DNA of 64,000 nucleotides, taken from Mycobacterium florentinum. Lineage in GTDB: Bacteria > Actinomycetota > Actinomycetes > Mycobacteriales > Mycobacteriaceae. The notes under the pieces were generated by a model. It was given only the letters and a program-made list of their open reading frames with translations. It made no database searches and was not told where the DNA came from. The translations under genes and the position numbers were made by a program. The DNA is taken from positions 1,302,001 to 1,366,000 of the forward strand of contig NZ_AP022576.1 in NCBI RefSeq assembly GCF_010730355.1, in the 5' to 3' direction. Shown here in pieces: positions 47,925 through 59,381 of the stretch. Numbering within the stretch: position 1 is the stretch's first letter; each line of letters begins with the position of its first letter.

Positions 47925-49397
47925 TCAGAATGGCGGTGGTTCGGGATCGCAAGTCCGCGAGGGTTTTCGGTGGGCCGTGCGCGCTTCGTGATTCTGCCGG
48001 CGCTCGGTGGCAATGCGCGCGGCCCGATTTTGCGCGCGCGTGCGGCGCCGTCGGGGCATCATCGCGGTCCGGTCACCGCAGTAGTCCTGTGGCAGGTCGG
48101 CTTCGGGCGCCGCCAGAGCGCCCGTCGCCAGGCACAGGCTCGGAAACAGCAGCGCGCTGCCCGGTGTGGTGACATGGGTTTGCCCGCCCGGCGACGTCAA
48201 GATCAGCGTCCCGTCGGGCAACTGCTTGTCACGCCATCCCCAGAAGGTTTTGACCAGATGATGAGTCCGGCAGTAGCACTTCAGGTTTGACGCATGCGTC
48301 GGGCCGCCGTCGGCGTACGGGATCGTATGGTCGAGGTCACACTCCACCGCCGGGCGGTCGCAGCCCGGCCAGCGGCACGTCAGGTCCCGGCACCGCACAA
48401 AGTCCTGCAGCGCCCGGGAAGGCACATATCCGCGCTCGGGCGGGGCGTCGGCGGGATGCACAAGCGGCACCAATCTGGCCGACTTCGCCAGTTCCGCAAT
48501 AAGTTCCGGTGCGATCAGGCCGTCCGCACCGAGCTGGGACGCCGGCGCCGAGCCGCGACCGTCGATGCTGGCCTGCTCGGCGATCACGTGAATGACGACG
48601 GGCGATGCGGCCGGACGCCCGCCCGCCGCGCAGTCGGATCGGCCACACCGGCAGCCCAGCCGATCGGCGGCCACTGCCAGCGCCCCCAGCGCATCGGCCC
48701 GACGCTGTTCACGGCCTCGCGGGTCGTGTTCACACACCGTGGCAGCCAACGCATTCAACCGCTTTTCGAGTGCCCGCGCGTCGGGCGTCAACAGGGAACC
48801 GTAGATCTCGGAAGTGCCATCTCCAAGATCGCCGATCCAGATCTCGCGGCCGACCTGCCGTTTGGTGCGCCGCCGTACGCCGTCCGCATCCGCTCTCACG
48901 ACGACCCTGTCGACCTGCCCGGCCAGGCGCCCCTGGGTCATCGATGGCCAACGCGGCACGTTGACCGCCAGCTCCGCGTCGACCCTGGCCAGTATCTCGT
49001 CGTCCGTCAACAGGTCGGTGCGATAGACGATGGTCTGAAACGTCCGATAGTCGATATCGCCGGCCCGGAAAACTTCCGCGACCTTCGGCAGCCGTTCCCG
49101 CATCGCGCGGGCGTACCGAAGGCGGCTGGCCGCCAGGCCCTGACTGATCCGCAGTGCCGCGGCCACCTCGGCGGTCACCGCCTCCACGGTGTCGACCGCC
49201 CACGCTTCGGTGTCCGAACAACCAGAGAGCCGGTAGGCGAACAATTCCCCGATCGCCACCAACTGGGTGGCCGCCGCCCGGTTCTCGAAGCGTGCGGACG
49301 AGCAGATGCGATCCACCAACGCCGCGGAATCGGATGTGGTGCAGGGATAGCGTCGCTCGAAAAGCTCGTCGATCGCTTCACTTCCACTCGAACGCAT
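47925..49397 (-). CDS. 13E12-repeat family HNH endonuclease (DUF222), LexA-controlled
   Basis: A 490-residue mycobacterial 13E12 protein. The N-terminal DUF222 helical region contains ISQGLAASRLRYARAMRERLPKV and FQTIVYRTDLLTDDE. The C-terminal HNH domain, CRWPGCDRPAVECDLDHTIPYADGG and LKCYCRTHHLVKTFWGW, is complete, and an arginine-rich tail follows. ATG 49397 lies inside a perfect LexA box and six bases after a TATGAT -10, which predicts a leaderless, DNA-damage-induced mRNA. These genes are multicopy and resemble selfish elements; their cellular role is unclear. Confidence 0.9.
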   Translation of the reverse strand: MRSSGSEAIDELFERRYPCTTSDSAALVDRICSSARFENRAAATQLVAIGELFAYRLSGCSDTEAWAVDTVEAVTAEVAAALRISQGLAASRLRYARAMRERLPKVAEVFRAGDIDYRTFQTIVYRTDLLTDDEILARVDAELAVNVPRWPSMTQGRLAGQVDRVVVRADADGVRRRTKRQVGREIWIGDLGDGTSEIYGSLLTPDARALEKRLNALAATVCEHDPRGREQRRADALGALAVAADRLGCRCGRSDCAAGGRPAASPVVIHVIAEQASIDGRGSAPASQLGADGLIAPELIAELAKSARLVPLVHPADAPPERGYVPSRALQDFVRCRDLTCRWPGCDRPAVECDLDHTIPYADGGPTHASNLKCYCRTHHLVKTFWGWRDKQLPDGTLILTSPGGQTHVTTPGSALLFPSLCLATGALAAPEADLPQDYCGDRTAMMPRRRRTRAQNRAARIATERRQNHEARTAHRKPSRTCDPEPPPF

Positions 49398-49403
49398 GTT
49401 CGA
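49388..49403. promoter_or_regulatory. LexA (SOS) box B
   Basis: TCGAACGCATGTTCGA matches TCGAAC-N4-GTTCGA exactly. The central CAT is the reverse complement of the 13E12 start codon, so bound LexA would cover the transcription start. Confidence 0.9.
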
Positions 49404-49409
49404 ATCATA
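49404..49409 (-). promoter_or_regulatory. -10 element of the 13E12 gene
   Basis: Minus-strand TATGAT is directly followed by the six bases TCGAAC and then ATG 49397, the spacing expected for a leaderless transcript. No clear -35 is seen 17-18 bases upstream. Confidence 0.6.
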
Positions 49410-49524
49410 TCACGCCCCGGCGACACGATATGCGCGCGTACTCCCCAGTGGACGGGTTGACCTTGGCCGAGCGCAGGGCAGTCAGAAAATCACGTGACAC
49501 AAGTGATTTGGCGCCGCGGCGGGC

Positions 49525-49728
49525 TTAGGCCTCTTCAGCCAGGGACTCTTCGGCATGCGGAGAAACGGCCCGGCGACCGGTCATCAGGCCCATCAAGCCG
49601 TCCTGGTAGGTGAGCCCGGGCGGTTTGCCCTTGGGCGCGGCCGGCAGCTCATCGGGCTTGGGAGCCGACTTCGGCCAGGCCGGCGGTACTGATAACGATC
49701 CCAGCGCGGGCGACGCGCCCAGTGCCGC
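49525..49728 (-). pseudogene. Possible C-terminal fragment of a PPE-SVP protein
   Basis: Within the 574-base space between the 13E12 gene and hisS, a minus-strand frame of 144 codons ends with ALGASPALGSLSVPPAWP, a proline-rich linker, YQDGLMGLMTGRR and a short acidic tail. GxLSVPPxW plus a GLMxxMTGRR ending resembles the C-terminus of PPE-SVP proteins. The N-terminal part of the frame has no PPE features, so only the last ~67 codons look genuine. The remainder of the space (49410-49524, 49729-49971) shows no gene. Confidence 0.4.
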
Positions 49729-49971
49729 GCACTTCACCACAACGCTGGAGAAGTCGCGGAACGACTTCACGGTCGGAGGGTTTGTCTTGCTCTGCGTTTC
49801 GGCACCGTCCACCGACGTCTCCTCACCCGGCAACCAACGGACAGGCGACGGTGCCTGCCCCGCGCAATCTTGCACGACCGTACAATAAGTGCGGGCCGCA
49901 GTGGGCGGGTTTGCTGAACATTTGTTGACGGACTTGCTAATTTCCGCCGGCTCGGGCAAAACCGGCGGCGA

Positions 49972-51234
49972 CTATCGGCTGAAACGCGAAAGCACGTCGG
50001 CGACAACCGAATCAAGGGGCACCGACACCTGCTCCCCCGTCGCCAGATCCTTGACGCCGATCGTGCCGGACTCGAGATCGCGATCCCCGGCCACCAGCGC
50101 GACGCGGGCACCGGAGCGGTCGGCCGCGCGCATCGCACCCTTGAGCCCCCGGTCGCCGTAAGCGAGATCCACCCGCAGGCCGGCGGCACGCAGTTCACCG
50201 CCCAGCACCGCCAGCCGCAGTTTGGCCGCGTCACTCAACGGCACCCCGAAGACGTCGCAGCGCGTGGTCTCCCCCACGCTGCGGCCCTCGGCCCGCAATG
50301 CCAGCAGCGTGCGGTCCACACCGAGCCCAAAACCGATGCCCGACAGGTCTTGTCCGCCGAGCTCGCGCATCAGCCCGTCGTAGCGCCCACCGCCGCCGAT
50401 CCCCGATTGGGCACCCAGCCCATCGTGCACGAACTCGAACGTGGTCTTGGTGTAGTAGTCCAGCCCACGCACCATCCGCGGGTTGATCACGTAGGGCACA
50501 CCCAGCGCATCGAGGTGGGCCAGCACCGTGTCGAAGTGCTGCTTGGCCCCGTCGGACAGGTGGTCGAGCAGCACCGGTGCGCCGGCCGTCATGGCCTTCA
50601 CCTCGGGCCGTTTGTCGTCGAGGACGCGCAGTGGGTTGATCTCGGCACGCTGGCGCGTCTCCTCGTCGAGATCGAGCCCAAACAGATACTCCTGCAACAG
50701 TTCCCGGTACTGCGGTCGGCAACTCTCGTCGCCCAGCGAGGTGATTTCCAGTCGGAAGCCGTCCAGGCCCAGCGACCGGAATCCGGCGTCGGCGATCGCG
50801 ATCACTTCGGCGTCCAGCGCCGGGTCGTCGACGCCGATCGCCTCCACGCCCACCTGCTGCAGCTGGCGATACCGGCCGGCCTGAGGGCGCTCGTAGCGAA
50901 AAAACGGTCCGGCATAACAGAGTTTGACCGGCAGCGCGCCGCGGTCCAGGCCGTGCTCGATCACCGCGCGCACCACCCCGGCGGTGCCCTCCGGCCGCAG
51001 CGTCACCGAGCGGTCACCGCGGTCGGCGAACGTGTACATCTCCTTGGAGACCACATCGGTGGATTCGCCGACGCCGCGGGCGAACAGCGCGGTGTCCTCG
51101 AAGATGGGCAGCTCGATATCGCCGTATCCGGCCCGGCGCGCGGCACCGAGCAGGCCCGAGCGCACGGCGACGAACTGCGCCGAGTCGGGCGGAAAGTAAT
51201 CCGGCACTCCCTTGGGTGCGCTGAATTCCGTCAT
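49972..51234 (-). CDS. hisS: Histidine--tRNA ligase
   Basis: A 420-residue class II synthetase: [16 protein letters not shown] at the start, motif 2 [16 protein letters not shown] with [23 protein letters not shown], the histidine-specific motifs [13 protein letters not shown] and [10 protein letters not shown], motif 3 [15 protein letters not shown], and the C-terminal anticodon-binding domain. Its ATG overlaps the stop of the upstream glyoxalase-like gene (ATGA), so the two are co-translated. Confidence 0.97.
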   Translation of the reverse strand: MTEFSAPKGVPDYFPPDSAQFVAVRSGLLGAARRAGYGDIELPIFEDTALFARGVGESTDVVSKEMYTFADRGDRSVTLRPEGTAGVVRAVIEHGLDRGALPVKLCYAGPFFRYERPQAGRYRQLQQVGVEAIGVDDPALDAEVIAIADAGFRSLGLDGFRLEITSLGDESCRPQYRELLQEYLFGLDLDEETRQRAEINPLRVLDDKRPEVKAMTAGAPVLLDHLSDGAKQHFDTVLAHLDALGVPYVINPRMVRGLDYYTKTTFEFVHDGLGAQSGIGGGGRYDGLMRELGGQDLSGIGFGLGVDRTLLALRAEGRSVGETTRCDVFGVPLSDAAKLRLAVLGGELRAAGLRVDLAYGDRGLKGAMRAADRSGARVALVAGDRDLESGTIGVKDLATGEQVSVPLDSVVADVLSRFSR

Positions 51235-51899
51235 CCGGTCAGGCCCTCGAGGAACGGGTTGAATCGTCGCTCGGCGCCGATCGTGGTGGAGTTGCCGTGG
51301 CCGGGCAGCACCACCGTGTCGTCGTCGAGCACCAAGAGCTTGTCGATGATCGACGTCAGCAAATCGCGGCCGCTGCCGCCGAACAGGTCGGTGCGGCCCA
51401 CCGAGCGCTCGAACAGCGTGTCGCCGGTGAACACCACGTCCTTGTCCCCTACCACCCGGAAGACCACCGATCCGCGGGTGTGTCCGGGGGTGTGATCGAC
51501 GTTGACGCTGACATTGCCCAGGTCGATCTTGTCGCCGTCGCGGTCCAGCTCGACCACCTGCTTGGGCTCACGGAAGAACGCACCCGTCATCACCTGCGCC
51601 AGCCGCGGACCCATGCCGAAGATCGGGTCTTTGAGCATGAAGCGATCCTCGGGATGGATGTAGGTCGGGCAGCCGTAGGTGTCGGAGACCTTCTGCGCGG
51701 ACCACATGTGGTCGATGTGCCCATGGGTGAGCAGCACCGCGGCCGGGGTCAGCCGATTCTCGTCAAGGATGCGCCGCAGCGGAGCCATCGCACGCTGCCC
51801 CGGATCGACGATAACGGCGTCCGCTCCGGGTCGATCGGCCAGCACATAGCAGTTGCACTGCAACATGCCGGCGGAAAATCCGGTGATCAACACGCTCAC
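51231..51899 (-). CDS. Metallo-beta-lactamase-fold hydrolase, glyoxalase II-like (Rv2581c homolog)
   Basis: A 222-residue enzyme with two metal sites: THGHIDH (H59, H61, D63, H64), [28 protein letters not shown] and LPGHGNSTT. This is the short glyoxalase II-like group that hydrolyses thioesters such as S-lactoyl conjugates; in mycobacteria the thiol could be mycothiol, which is inference. GTG 51899 ([11 protein letters not shown]) fits homologs; GTG 51926 is an in-frame alternative. Confidence 0.88.
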   Translation of the reverse strand: MSVLITGFSAGMLQCNCYVLADRPGADAVIVDPGQRAMAPLRRILDENRLTPAAVLLTHGHIDHMWSAQKVSDTYGCPTYIHPEDRFMLKDPIFGMGPRLAQVMTGAFFREPKQVVELDRDGDKIDLGNVSVNVDHTPGHTRGSVVFRVVGDKDVVFTGDTLFERSVGRTDLFGGSGRDLLTSIIDKLLVLDDDTVVLPGHGNSTTIGAERRFNPFLEGLTG

Positions 51900-51997
51900 C
51901 AGTTTCCCACGGGGGCCACTTGACACCGCTGACCGCGGTCACATTAGCCTGAGCCTGCTACCACGCCCCCGCTTACAACCATGGAGGCATACCGGCC

Positions 51998-52897
<900 letters not shown>

Positions 52898-52967
52898 AAC
52901 GCGGGGTGGCCCAACACGCGTCGCCGAGGATTCGTGCGAACTTGGTCGCCACCTTTAAGGTCATTGC

Positions 52968-54764
52968 GTGGTGACGGAGTCATTCGGACATTACGAGTTG
53001 CGTGAGCTGCTGGGCCGCGGTGGCATGGGGCAGGTCTTTCGTGCGTATGACACCAGCACGGACCGCGTGGTCGCGCTGAAGGTGTTGCCGGCGCATCTGG
53101 CCGACGACGAGGAGTTTCAGCAGCGCTTTCGCCGTGAGGCGCGGATCGCGGCGAGCCTGAGCGATCCGCACATGGTGCCGATCCACAGCTACGGCGAGAT
53201 CGACGGCCGGCTGTATGTCGATATGCGCCTGATCGAGGGTCGCGACCTGCTCGCCTACATCGCCGAGAACGGCGGCCGGCTCAGCCCGGAGCGAGCCGTG
53301 GCGGTGGTCGAACAGGTTGCCGCGGCACTGGATACGGCCCATGAGGTCGGGTTGATCCACCGCGACATCAAACCGTCCAACATCTTGGTGTCGGCCCGCG
53401 ATTTCGTCTATCTGATCGACTTCGGGCTGGCCCGCACCGCCGCCGACACCGCGCTGACCCACACCGGGCACACGATGGGCACGATGGCCTACATGGCCCC
53501 GGAACGCTTCCGGGGCATGACCGATCACCGCGCCGACGTGTACGCGCTGGCCTGCGTGCTCTACGAATGCCTGACCGGACACCTGCCCTATCCCGGCGAC
53601 ACGTTCGAAGAGCAGCTCAACGCGCATCTGAACACCCCGCCGCCGCGAGCCTCGTTCAGAGCGCCCGGCGTCCCACCCGCCCTCGACGACGTAGTCGCCC
53701 GCGGTATGGCCAAGGACCTCAACTACCGCTACCAAACGGCCATCGAGTTCGCCGAAGCCGCCAAGGCCGCCCTGGCCGGCCACCACACCACCGCAACGCC
53801 CACCCCGACACCACCGCAGTACCCACCCACAGCGGCCACCCCAGCACCACCGCCAGCCGGGCCCGCGGCCCATACCCCGCAACAACCCCCACCGCAAAAA
53901 TCGAACAACAAGCTGATCATCGGCATCGTCGCCGCCTCGATCTTCACGCTTGCCATGGTCACGATCCTGGTCATCGCCCTGGTGACCAACGGCGACTCCC
54001 CGTCGAACAACGCGACGTCCAGCACCGCGCCGCATCCCAGAACCCCCAAGCAGGGGCCCGCCTTCGGCGCACCGGGAGCACCGACGACCTCGGCAAATCC
54101 CGACGGGAACGCCGTGCCGCCGCTGCCGGTGTTTGCTCCACCGGCCGACCTGGGCGCCAACTGCCAATATCAGCCCGTGGGCAGCGACTCCGTGGACGCA
54201 TCCCCCAAGCCGGTCAACCTGCCTCCGTCCGGCAGGGTATCGACTACGCCCGCGAAGATCCCTGCGACTATCACCACCAACTTCGGCAATATCGGCATCC
54301 AGCTCGACAACGACAAGAGCCCATGCACGGTGAACAGCTTCACCAGCCTGATCCGCCAACAATTCTTCAACAACACCACATGCCCCCGGCTATCCGTCGG
54401 CTCCGACGGCGGAATGCTGGTGTGCGGCGGCCCCGACAAGGATGGCAACGGTGGTCCGGGTTACGAATTCGCCGACGAATATCCCACCAACCAATATCCG
54501 CCGGGCGATCCCGCGCTCAGGGCGACCGTTGTATACCCGCGCGGGACCGTGATCATGGCCAGCAACGAACCCAACACCAACGGTAGTCAATTCGTCATGT
54601 TCTTCCGGGATGCCGAATCGCCGCCGACGTACACGGTGTTCGGCACAATCGACGAGGCCGGCCTCGCGGTCCTCGACAAGATCGCAGCGGCCGGTGTCGC
54701 CGGCAACCGCCCGAGCGGCCTTCCAACATCCCCGGTGGGGATTGGCACGGTGCGGCTCGGCTGA
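52968..54764 (+). CDS. Transmembrane Ser/Thr protein kinase with extracellular cyclophilin domain (fusion)
   Basis: A 598-residue receptor kinase. Residues ~8-270 form a complete Hanks-type kinase: LLGRGGMGQVF, K38, HRDIKPSN (D132), DFG (D151), a Thr-rich activation loop THTGHTMGT, and MAPER. A Pro/Thr-rich segment, a transmembrane helix (~316-340) and a linker follow. Residues ~385-598 are a cyclophilin domain closely matching the neighbour PpiB, including VPPLPVFAPPADLGANCQY, GNIGIQLDNDKSPCTVNSF and PPTYTVFGTIDEAGLAVLDKIA. The catalytic arginine is kept (R474), but the conserved Gln reads Val (V485) and the second Phe reads Val (V543), so the domain may bind proline peptides rather than turn them over. 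It starts at GTG 52968, or GTG 52971. Confidence 0.95.
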   Translation: MVTESFGHYELRELLGRGGMGQVFRAYDTSTDRVVALKVLPAHLADDEEFQQRFRREARIAASLSDPHMVPIHSYGEIDGRLYVDMRLIEGRDLLAYIAENGGRLSPERAVAVVEQVAAALDTAHEVGLIHRDIKPSNILVSARDFVYLIDFGLARTAADTALTHTGHTMGTMAYMAPERFRGMTDHRADVYALACVLYECLTGHLPYPGDTFEEQLNAHLNTPPPRASFRAPGVPPALDDVVARGMAKDLNYRYQTAIEFAEAAKAALAGHHTTATPTPTPPQYPPTAATPAPPPAGPAAHTPQQPPPQKSNNKLIIGIVAASIFTLAMVTILVIALVTNGDSPSNNATSSTAPHPRTPKQGPAFGAPGAPTTSANPDGNAVPPLPVFAPPADLGANCQYQPVGSDSVDASPKPVNLPPSGRVSTTPAKIPATITTNFGNIGIQLDNDKSPCTVNSFTSLIRQQFFNNTTCPRLSVGSDGGMLVCGGPDKDGNGGPGYEFADEYPTNQYPPGDPALRATVVYPRGTVIMASNEPNTNGSQFVMFFRDAESPPTYTVFGTIDEAGLAVLDKIAAAGVAGNRPSGLPTSPVGIGTVRLG

Positions 54765-54780
54765 GCCGGATTACGACGCC

Positions 54781-57165
54781 TTAGGCGGCAGATGTCACCC
54801 GGTAGACGTCGTAGACGCCTTCGACATTGCGCACGACGTTCAGCAGGTGGCCGAGGTGCTTGGGGTCGCCCATCTCAAAAGTGAAGCGGCTGATCGCAAC
54901 TCGGTCCCCCGAGGTGGTGACCGACGCCGACAGGATGTTCACCTTCTCGTCGGCAAGCACCCGCGTGACGTCCGAGAGCAACCGGTGCCGGTCGAGCGCC
55001 TCGACCTGAATCGCCACCAGAAACACCGACGACGGCGACGGCGCCCAGAGCACCTCGATGATGCGCTCGGCCTGCTGCTGCAGTGACGCGGCGTTGGTGC
55101 AGTCGGTGCGGTGCACGCTGACGCCGCCGCCGCGGGTGACGAAGCCCATGATCGCGTCCCCCGGCACGGGCGTGCAGCACTTCGCCAGCTTGGTCAGTAC
55201 GCCGGGAGCGCCGGGGACCGACACACCGACGTCGTCGGTGCTGCGCGGGCGGCGCAACATCGTTGTCGGCGTGGACCTTTCGGAGAGATCGTCTTCGGCC
55301 TGGTCGATGCCGCCCAGCTCGGCCAGCAGCCGTTGCACGACGTGGCGCGCCGACACATGTCCCTCACCGATCGCGGTGTACATCGCGGACACGTCGGTGT
55401 AGTGCAGTTCGCGGGCCACCGCCGCCATGGCCTCACCATTGACCAAGCGCTGCAACGGAAGTCCGCCGCGGCGGACCTCGCGGGCCATCGCCTCTTTGCC
55501 GGCCTCCAGCGCCTCCTCGCGGCGCTCCTTGGCGAACCACTGCCGGATCTTCGCCTTGGCCCGCGGCGACACCACGAATTGCTGCCAGTCCCGCGACGGT
55601 CCGGCGTTGGGCGCCTTGGAGGTGAAAACCTCTACAACTTCCCCGTTGTCGAGCTTGCGTTCCAGCGCCACCAGTCGACCGTTGACCCGGGCGCCGATGC
55701 AACGGTGGCCGACCTCGGTGTGCACCGCGTAGGCGAAGTCCACCGGCGTCGAACCGGTCGGCAGCGTGACGACATCACCCTTGGGGGTGAACACGAAGAT
55801 CTCTTGCACCGCAAGGTCGTAACGCAACGACTCCAGGAACTCGCCCGGGTCGGCGGCCTCACGTTGCCAGTCGAGCAGCTGCCGCATCCAGGCCATGTCG
55901 TCGATCTCGGCGGCGGCGTGCGGATGCAGAACTCCGTTGCGGCCCTTGGCTTCCTTGTAGCGCCAGTGCGCGGCGATGCCGTATTCGGCGGTGCGGTGCA
56001 TGTCGCGGGTGCGGATCTGCACTTCCAGCGGCTTGCCCTCCGGCCCGACGACCGTGGTGTGCAGCGACTGGTAGACACCGTATCTGGGCTGGGCGATGTA
56101 GTCCTTGAAGCGCCCCGCCATCGGCTGCCAGAGCGAGTGCACCACACCCACGGCGGCATAGCAGTCCCGGATCTCGTCGCACAGGATGCGGATGCCGACC
56201 AGGTCGTGGATGTCGTCGAAGTCGCGACCCTTGACGATCATCTTCTGGTAGATCGACCAGTAGTGCTTGGGTCGGCCCTCTACTGTCGCTTTGATTTTCG
56301 ACGCGCCGAGCGTGGCGACGATTTCGGCGCGGACCTTGGCCAGATAGGTGTCCCGGGACGGTGCACGCCCGGCGACCAGGCGAACGATCTCCTCGTACTT
56401 CTTGGGGTGCAGGATCGCGAACGACAGGTCTTCCAGCTCCCACTTCACGCTGGCCATACCCAGCCGATGTGCAAGCGGCGCAATGACTTCCAACGTCTCG
56501 CGGGCTTTGCGGGCCTGCTTTTCCGGCGGCAGGAAGCGCATGGTCCGCATGTTGTGCAGCCGGTCGGCGACCTTGATCACCAGCACCCGCGGGTCGCGCG
56601 CCATCGCGGTGATCATCTTGCGGATCGTCTCGCCTTCGGCGGCGTTGCCCAGCTCGACGCGGTCCAGCTTCGTCACCCCGTCGACGAGATGGCCCACCTC
56701 GTCACCGAATTCCTCGCTCAAGGCCTCCAGCGTGTACCCGGTGTCCTCGACGGTGTCGTGCAGCAACGCGGCCACCAAAGTGGTGGTGTCCATGCCCAAT
56801 TCGGCGAGAATGTTCGCGACGGCCAGCGGATGGGTGATGTAGGGATCACCGGAACGCCGCAATTGACTGGCATGACGCTGGTCGGCGACCTCGAACGCCC
56901 GGTTGAGCATCGAGAAGTTCGCCTTGGGATAGATTTCCCGGTGCACCGCCACCAACGGCTCGAGCACGGGGTTGAACGCGCTGCGCTGGGCGGTCATCCG
57001 CCGGGCCAGCCGGGCCCGGACCCGACGGGACGCGCTGCTGGTCGTCTTCAGGGTTTCGGTCGGTGGCTCCGGCGTGCCCGCCACGTCGGTCGGCGGCGAG
57101 GCCGGCGACTCGATAGGCGGCACCACAGCTTGCGCCGTGCTTTGCTCATCCGCCACGTTGGTCAC
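54781..57165 (-). CDS. relA: Bifunctional (p)ppGpp synthetase/hydrolase Rel
   Basis: A 794-residue long RSH protein controlling the stringent response. In order: the HD hydrolase domain ([33 protein letters not shown]), the synthetase domain ([54 protein letters not shown]), the TGS domain ([39 protein letters not shown]), a zinc-finger/helical part and a C-terminal ACT domain. The intact HD motif means it should both make and degrade (p)ppGpp. It is the last gene after apt (22-base gap) in the secD-F cluster and converges on the kinase gene. It starts at GTG 57165. Confidence 0.97.
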   Translation of the reverse strand: MTNVADEQSTAQAVVPPIESPASPPTDVAGTPEPPTETLKTTSSASRRVRARLARRMTAQRSAFNPVLEPLVAVHREIYPKANFSMLNRAFEVADQRHASQLRRSGDPYITHPLAVANILAELGMDTTTLVAALLHDTVEDTGYTLEALSEEFGDEVGHLVDGVTKLDRVELGNAAEGETIRKMITAMARDPRVLVIKVADRLHNMRTMRFLPPEKQARKARETLEVIAPLAHRLGMASVKWELEDLSFAILHPKKYEEIVRLVAGRAPSRDTYLAKVRAEIVATLGASKIKATVEGRPKHYWSIYQKMIVKGRDFDDIHDLVGIRILCDEIRDCYAAVGVVHSLWQPMAGRFKDYIAQPRYGVYQSLHTTVVGPEGKPLEVQIRTRDMHRTAEYGIAAHWRYKEAKGRNGVLHPHAAAEIDDMAWMRQLLDWQREAADPGEFLESLRYDLAVQEIFVFTPKGDVVTLPTGSTPVDFAYAVHTEVGHRCIGARVNGRLVALERKLDNGEVVEVFTSKAPNAGPSRDWQQFVVSPRAKAKIRQWFAKERREEALEAGKEAMAREVRRGGLPLQRLVNGEAMAAVARELHYTDVSAMYTAIGEGHVSARHVVQRLLAELGGIDQAEDDLSERSTPTTMLRRPRSTDDVGVSVPGAPGVLTKLAKCCTPVPGDAIMGFVTRGGGVSVHRTDCTNAASLQQQAERIIEVLWAPSPSSVFLVAIQVEALDRHRLLSDVTRVLADEKVNILSASVTTSGDRVAISRFTFEMGDPKHLGHLLNVVRNVEGVYDVYRVTSAA

Positions 57166-57187
57166 CTCCGACCTCGAGGATATCCCC

Positions 57188-57730
57188 TTAAACGCGGCTC
57201 AAGCTGTCGACCGCCAAAGGCGCGACGGCCTCCCGACCGCCCAGCGCGGTGATCTCCACCAGCACGGCCGCGCCGGTCACGTTGGCCCCGGCGCGCTCGA
57301 GCAAGCGGTTGGCCGCGCCCAGCGTGCCGCCGGTGGCCAGCACGTCGTCGATGATCATGATGCTGGTGCCGCGCAAGTCCAGCCCATTGGCGGGAATCTC
57401 GATCGCGGCGGGACCGTACTCCCGGTCGTATTTCTCGTGCAGCACCGGCGGCGGCAGTTTGCCCTCCTTGCGGATGGACAGCACGCCGGTGCCGAGCCGG
57501 GCGGCGACGGCAGCGGCCACCAGAGAACCCCGTGACTCGATGCCGGCCACCAGATCGACGTCGGAGGAGATGTCGGCCAGCGCGTCGATCACCGCATTCA
57601 TCGCCGTCCGGTCGGCGAACAGCGGCGTGAGGTCCTTGAACCGGACTCCCCGCTTCGGAAAGTTGGCAACGTCGCGGGTCAGCGACGCGATGAGGTCGGC
57701 CAAGGCCGCGTCCTCGCGAATATCCGTCAC
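57188..57730 (-). CDS. apt: Adenine phosphoribosyltransferase
   Basis: A 180-residue purine salvage enzyme converting adenine and PRPP to AMP. The PRPP motif [17 protein letters not shown] is intact, as are [43 protein letters not shown] and [14 protein letters not shown] 57730 overlaps the stop of the upstream lipoprotein gene (GTGA) and gives the usual length; ATG 57745 is an in-frame alternative inside that gene. Its place between the sec genes and relA is conserved. Confidence 0.93.
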   Translation of the reverse strand: MTDIREDAALADLIASLTRDVANFPKRGVRFKDLTPLFADRTAMNAVIDALADISSDVDLVAGIESRGSLVAAAVAARLGTGVLSIRKEGKLPPPVLHEKYDREYGPAAIEIPANGLDLRGTSIMIIDDVLATGGTLGAANRLLERAGANVTGAAVLVEITALGGREAVAPLAVDSLSRV

Positions 57731-59376
57731 TGCATCAAAGCCCATCGGTCCATGTTCCAGCCCGCGCCCCAGCGGGTCGGATTCGCGCTGACTGCGTACA
57801 TCTTTTTCGACATCAGCAACGTGCGCTGCTGCCGATACAGGGGCAACGTCGGCATGTCTCCCCACAGTACCGGCGCTGCCTCGGCAAGCAGCCGAACTCG
57901 CTCGGCCGGGTCGCCGGAAACCGCGAGCGCCCCGATTATGCCGTCGACCTGCGGATTCGCGTAGTCGGACAGGTTATTGCCGTTGCCGCTGTGCAGGTCG
58001 TAGGCGTCCATCGACGACGATCCGGTGGACCCGCTGCCGCTGGCTCCACCCGTGCTGGCCAGCAGTACATCGATCTTTCCGTCCCGCAGCGCCTGCGGCC
58101 CGGAGGTGTCCAGTGTGACGTTGGAGACAGTGATGCCGGCCGCCGCGCACGACCTGGTGATGGTCCCGACGGTGACCGCGAGTCGGGCGTTGGGGCTCTG
58201 GTAGCCGATCCGCACCGCCAGCGGCGCACCGCCCAGCGCGGCGCGGGAGGCGACCGGGTCCGCCTTGTTGAACGGGCCGGCCTCGGCGGCACCGTCGGCC
58301 TGCGCGACGGCGTCCTCGGCGACCGGAGACAGTCGCGAATTGGCGATCGGGACCCCGGCGTCGTGCGCGATCACGTCGCGGGGCGTGCACAGCGCGAACG
58401 CGCGACGGGCGTTGGTCTGCGCCAGCGGCCCCTGCGGGGCGAAGATCAGCTGCTCGACGCCCGCGGCCGCCGCGTCGGTGCGCTCGTAGTTGTCCGGCGT
58501 GGCCAGCGTTCCCGACGACCCGGCCGCGACATCCACGACGTCGACGCTGCGGTTGTTGACCCGGTCCTGGATGTCGGGGGCCTGCGGCGACACCGTGATC
58601 CGCTTGGTGATCGCCTTGGGACCCCACCACCGGTCGTTGGCGACAAGCACCACGGCGCCGTCGTCGAGGACGGATTCGATTTTGTAGGGCCCCGACGACG
58701 GGAAACGCTTTTGGATCTCGTCGTGTTTGAGCCCGGGCTTGAGATCCCACGTGGTGTTCCACAGCTGCGCGATCTGCGCGACCGACGCCGCGTTGTTGCT
58801 CAGCAGCGTCGCGGTCACGTCGATATTCAGCTGATCGGCGATGACATGCGACGGCATCATCGTGGTCGCGGCGAACAGCTGGGTGTAGTCGACGACGCCG
58901 CGGTCCGGGATGAACGAGACCCGCGCCTTCTTCTGCCCCGGTATGCATTCGATGTTGGCGATGTCGACGTAGCCGGCCTGGGTGGCGGCGTCGAAGCCGG
59001 GAAAGCGCCCCGACTGGGCGGCCCAGGCGAGCACCAGGTCGTCGCAGGTCAGCGGCTTACCGTCGGAGTAGACCGCGTTGTCGGCAATCTGGTAGTCGAG
59101 GACCAGTGGCGAACCGGCCACCACGGAGACGGAACCGAAGTCGTGGTCGGCGACGACCTGTCCGTCGGGGCCGTGATAGCCGAACCCGGTCAGCGTCCGG
59201 GCGAACGCCTGCGCCGCGGCCGACGCGAACCCGACCGTGGTGTTGGCGTTGTAGCTGCTCAGCCGACCGTCGACGACGTAGTCGATCTGCGAGGCGGCGC
59301 TACCCGAGCATCCCGTCAGAGTGGCCACGGCGACGAGCGGCGCGGCCAGGGCAACGGTCGCTGCCCGCCTGAGCAT
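57727..59376 (-). CDS. Solute-binding family 5 lipoprotein (Rv2585c homolog, DppA/OppA-like)
   Basis: A 549-residue exported protein. The signal peptide ends in a lipobox ATLTGC (C23), so it is lipid-anchored outside the membrane. The SBP_bac_5 body has [50 protein letters not shown] and a C-terminal [12 protein letters not shown]. Such proteins bind oligopeptides for ABC import, but no permease or ATPase gene is near. It is embedded in the sec operon, 5 bases after secF, so a link to envelope export is possible but unproven. Confidence 0.9.
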   Translation of the reverse strand: MLRRAATVALAAPLVAVATLTGCSGSAASQIDYVVDGRLSSYNANTTVGFASAAAQAFARTLTGFGYHGPDGQVVADHDFGSVSVVAGSPLVLDYQIADNAVYSDGKPLTCDDLVLAWAAQSGRFPGFDAATQAGYVDIANIECIPGQKKARVSFIPDRGVVDYTQLFAATTMMPSHVIADQLNIDVTATLLSNNAASVAQIAQLWNTTWDLKPGLKHDEIQKRFPSSGPYKIESVLDDGAVVLVANDRWWGPKAITKRITVSPQAPDIQDRVNNRSVDVVDVAAGSSGTLATPDNYERTDAAAAGVEQLIFAPQGPLAQTNARRAFALCTPRDVIAHDAGVPIANSRLSPVAEDAVAQADGAAEAGPFNKADPVASRAALGGAPLAVRIGYQSPNARLAVTVGTITRSCAAAGITVSNVTLDTSGPQALRDGKIDVLLASTGGASGSGSTGSSSMDAYDLHSGNGNNLSDYANPQVDGIIGALAVSGDPAERVRLLAEAAPVLWGDMPTLPLYRQQRTLLMSKKMYAVSANPTRWGAGWNMDRWALMQ

Positions 59377-59381
59377 CGCGG

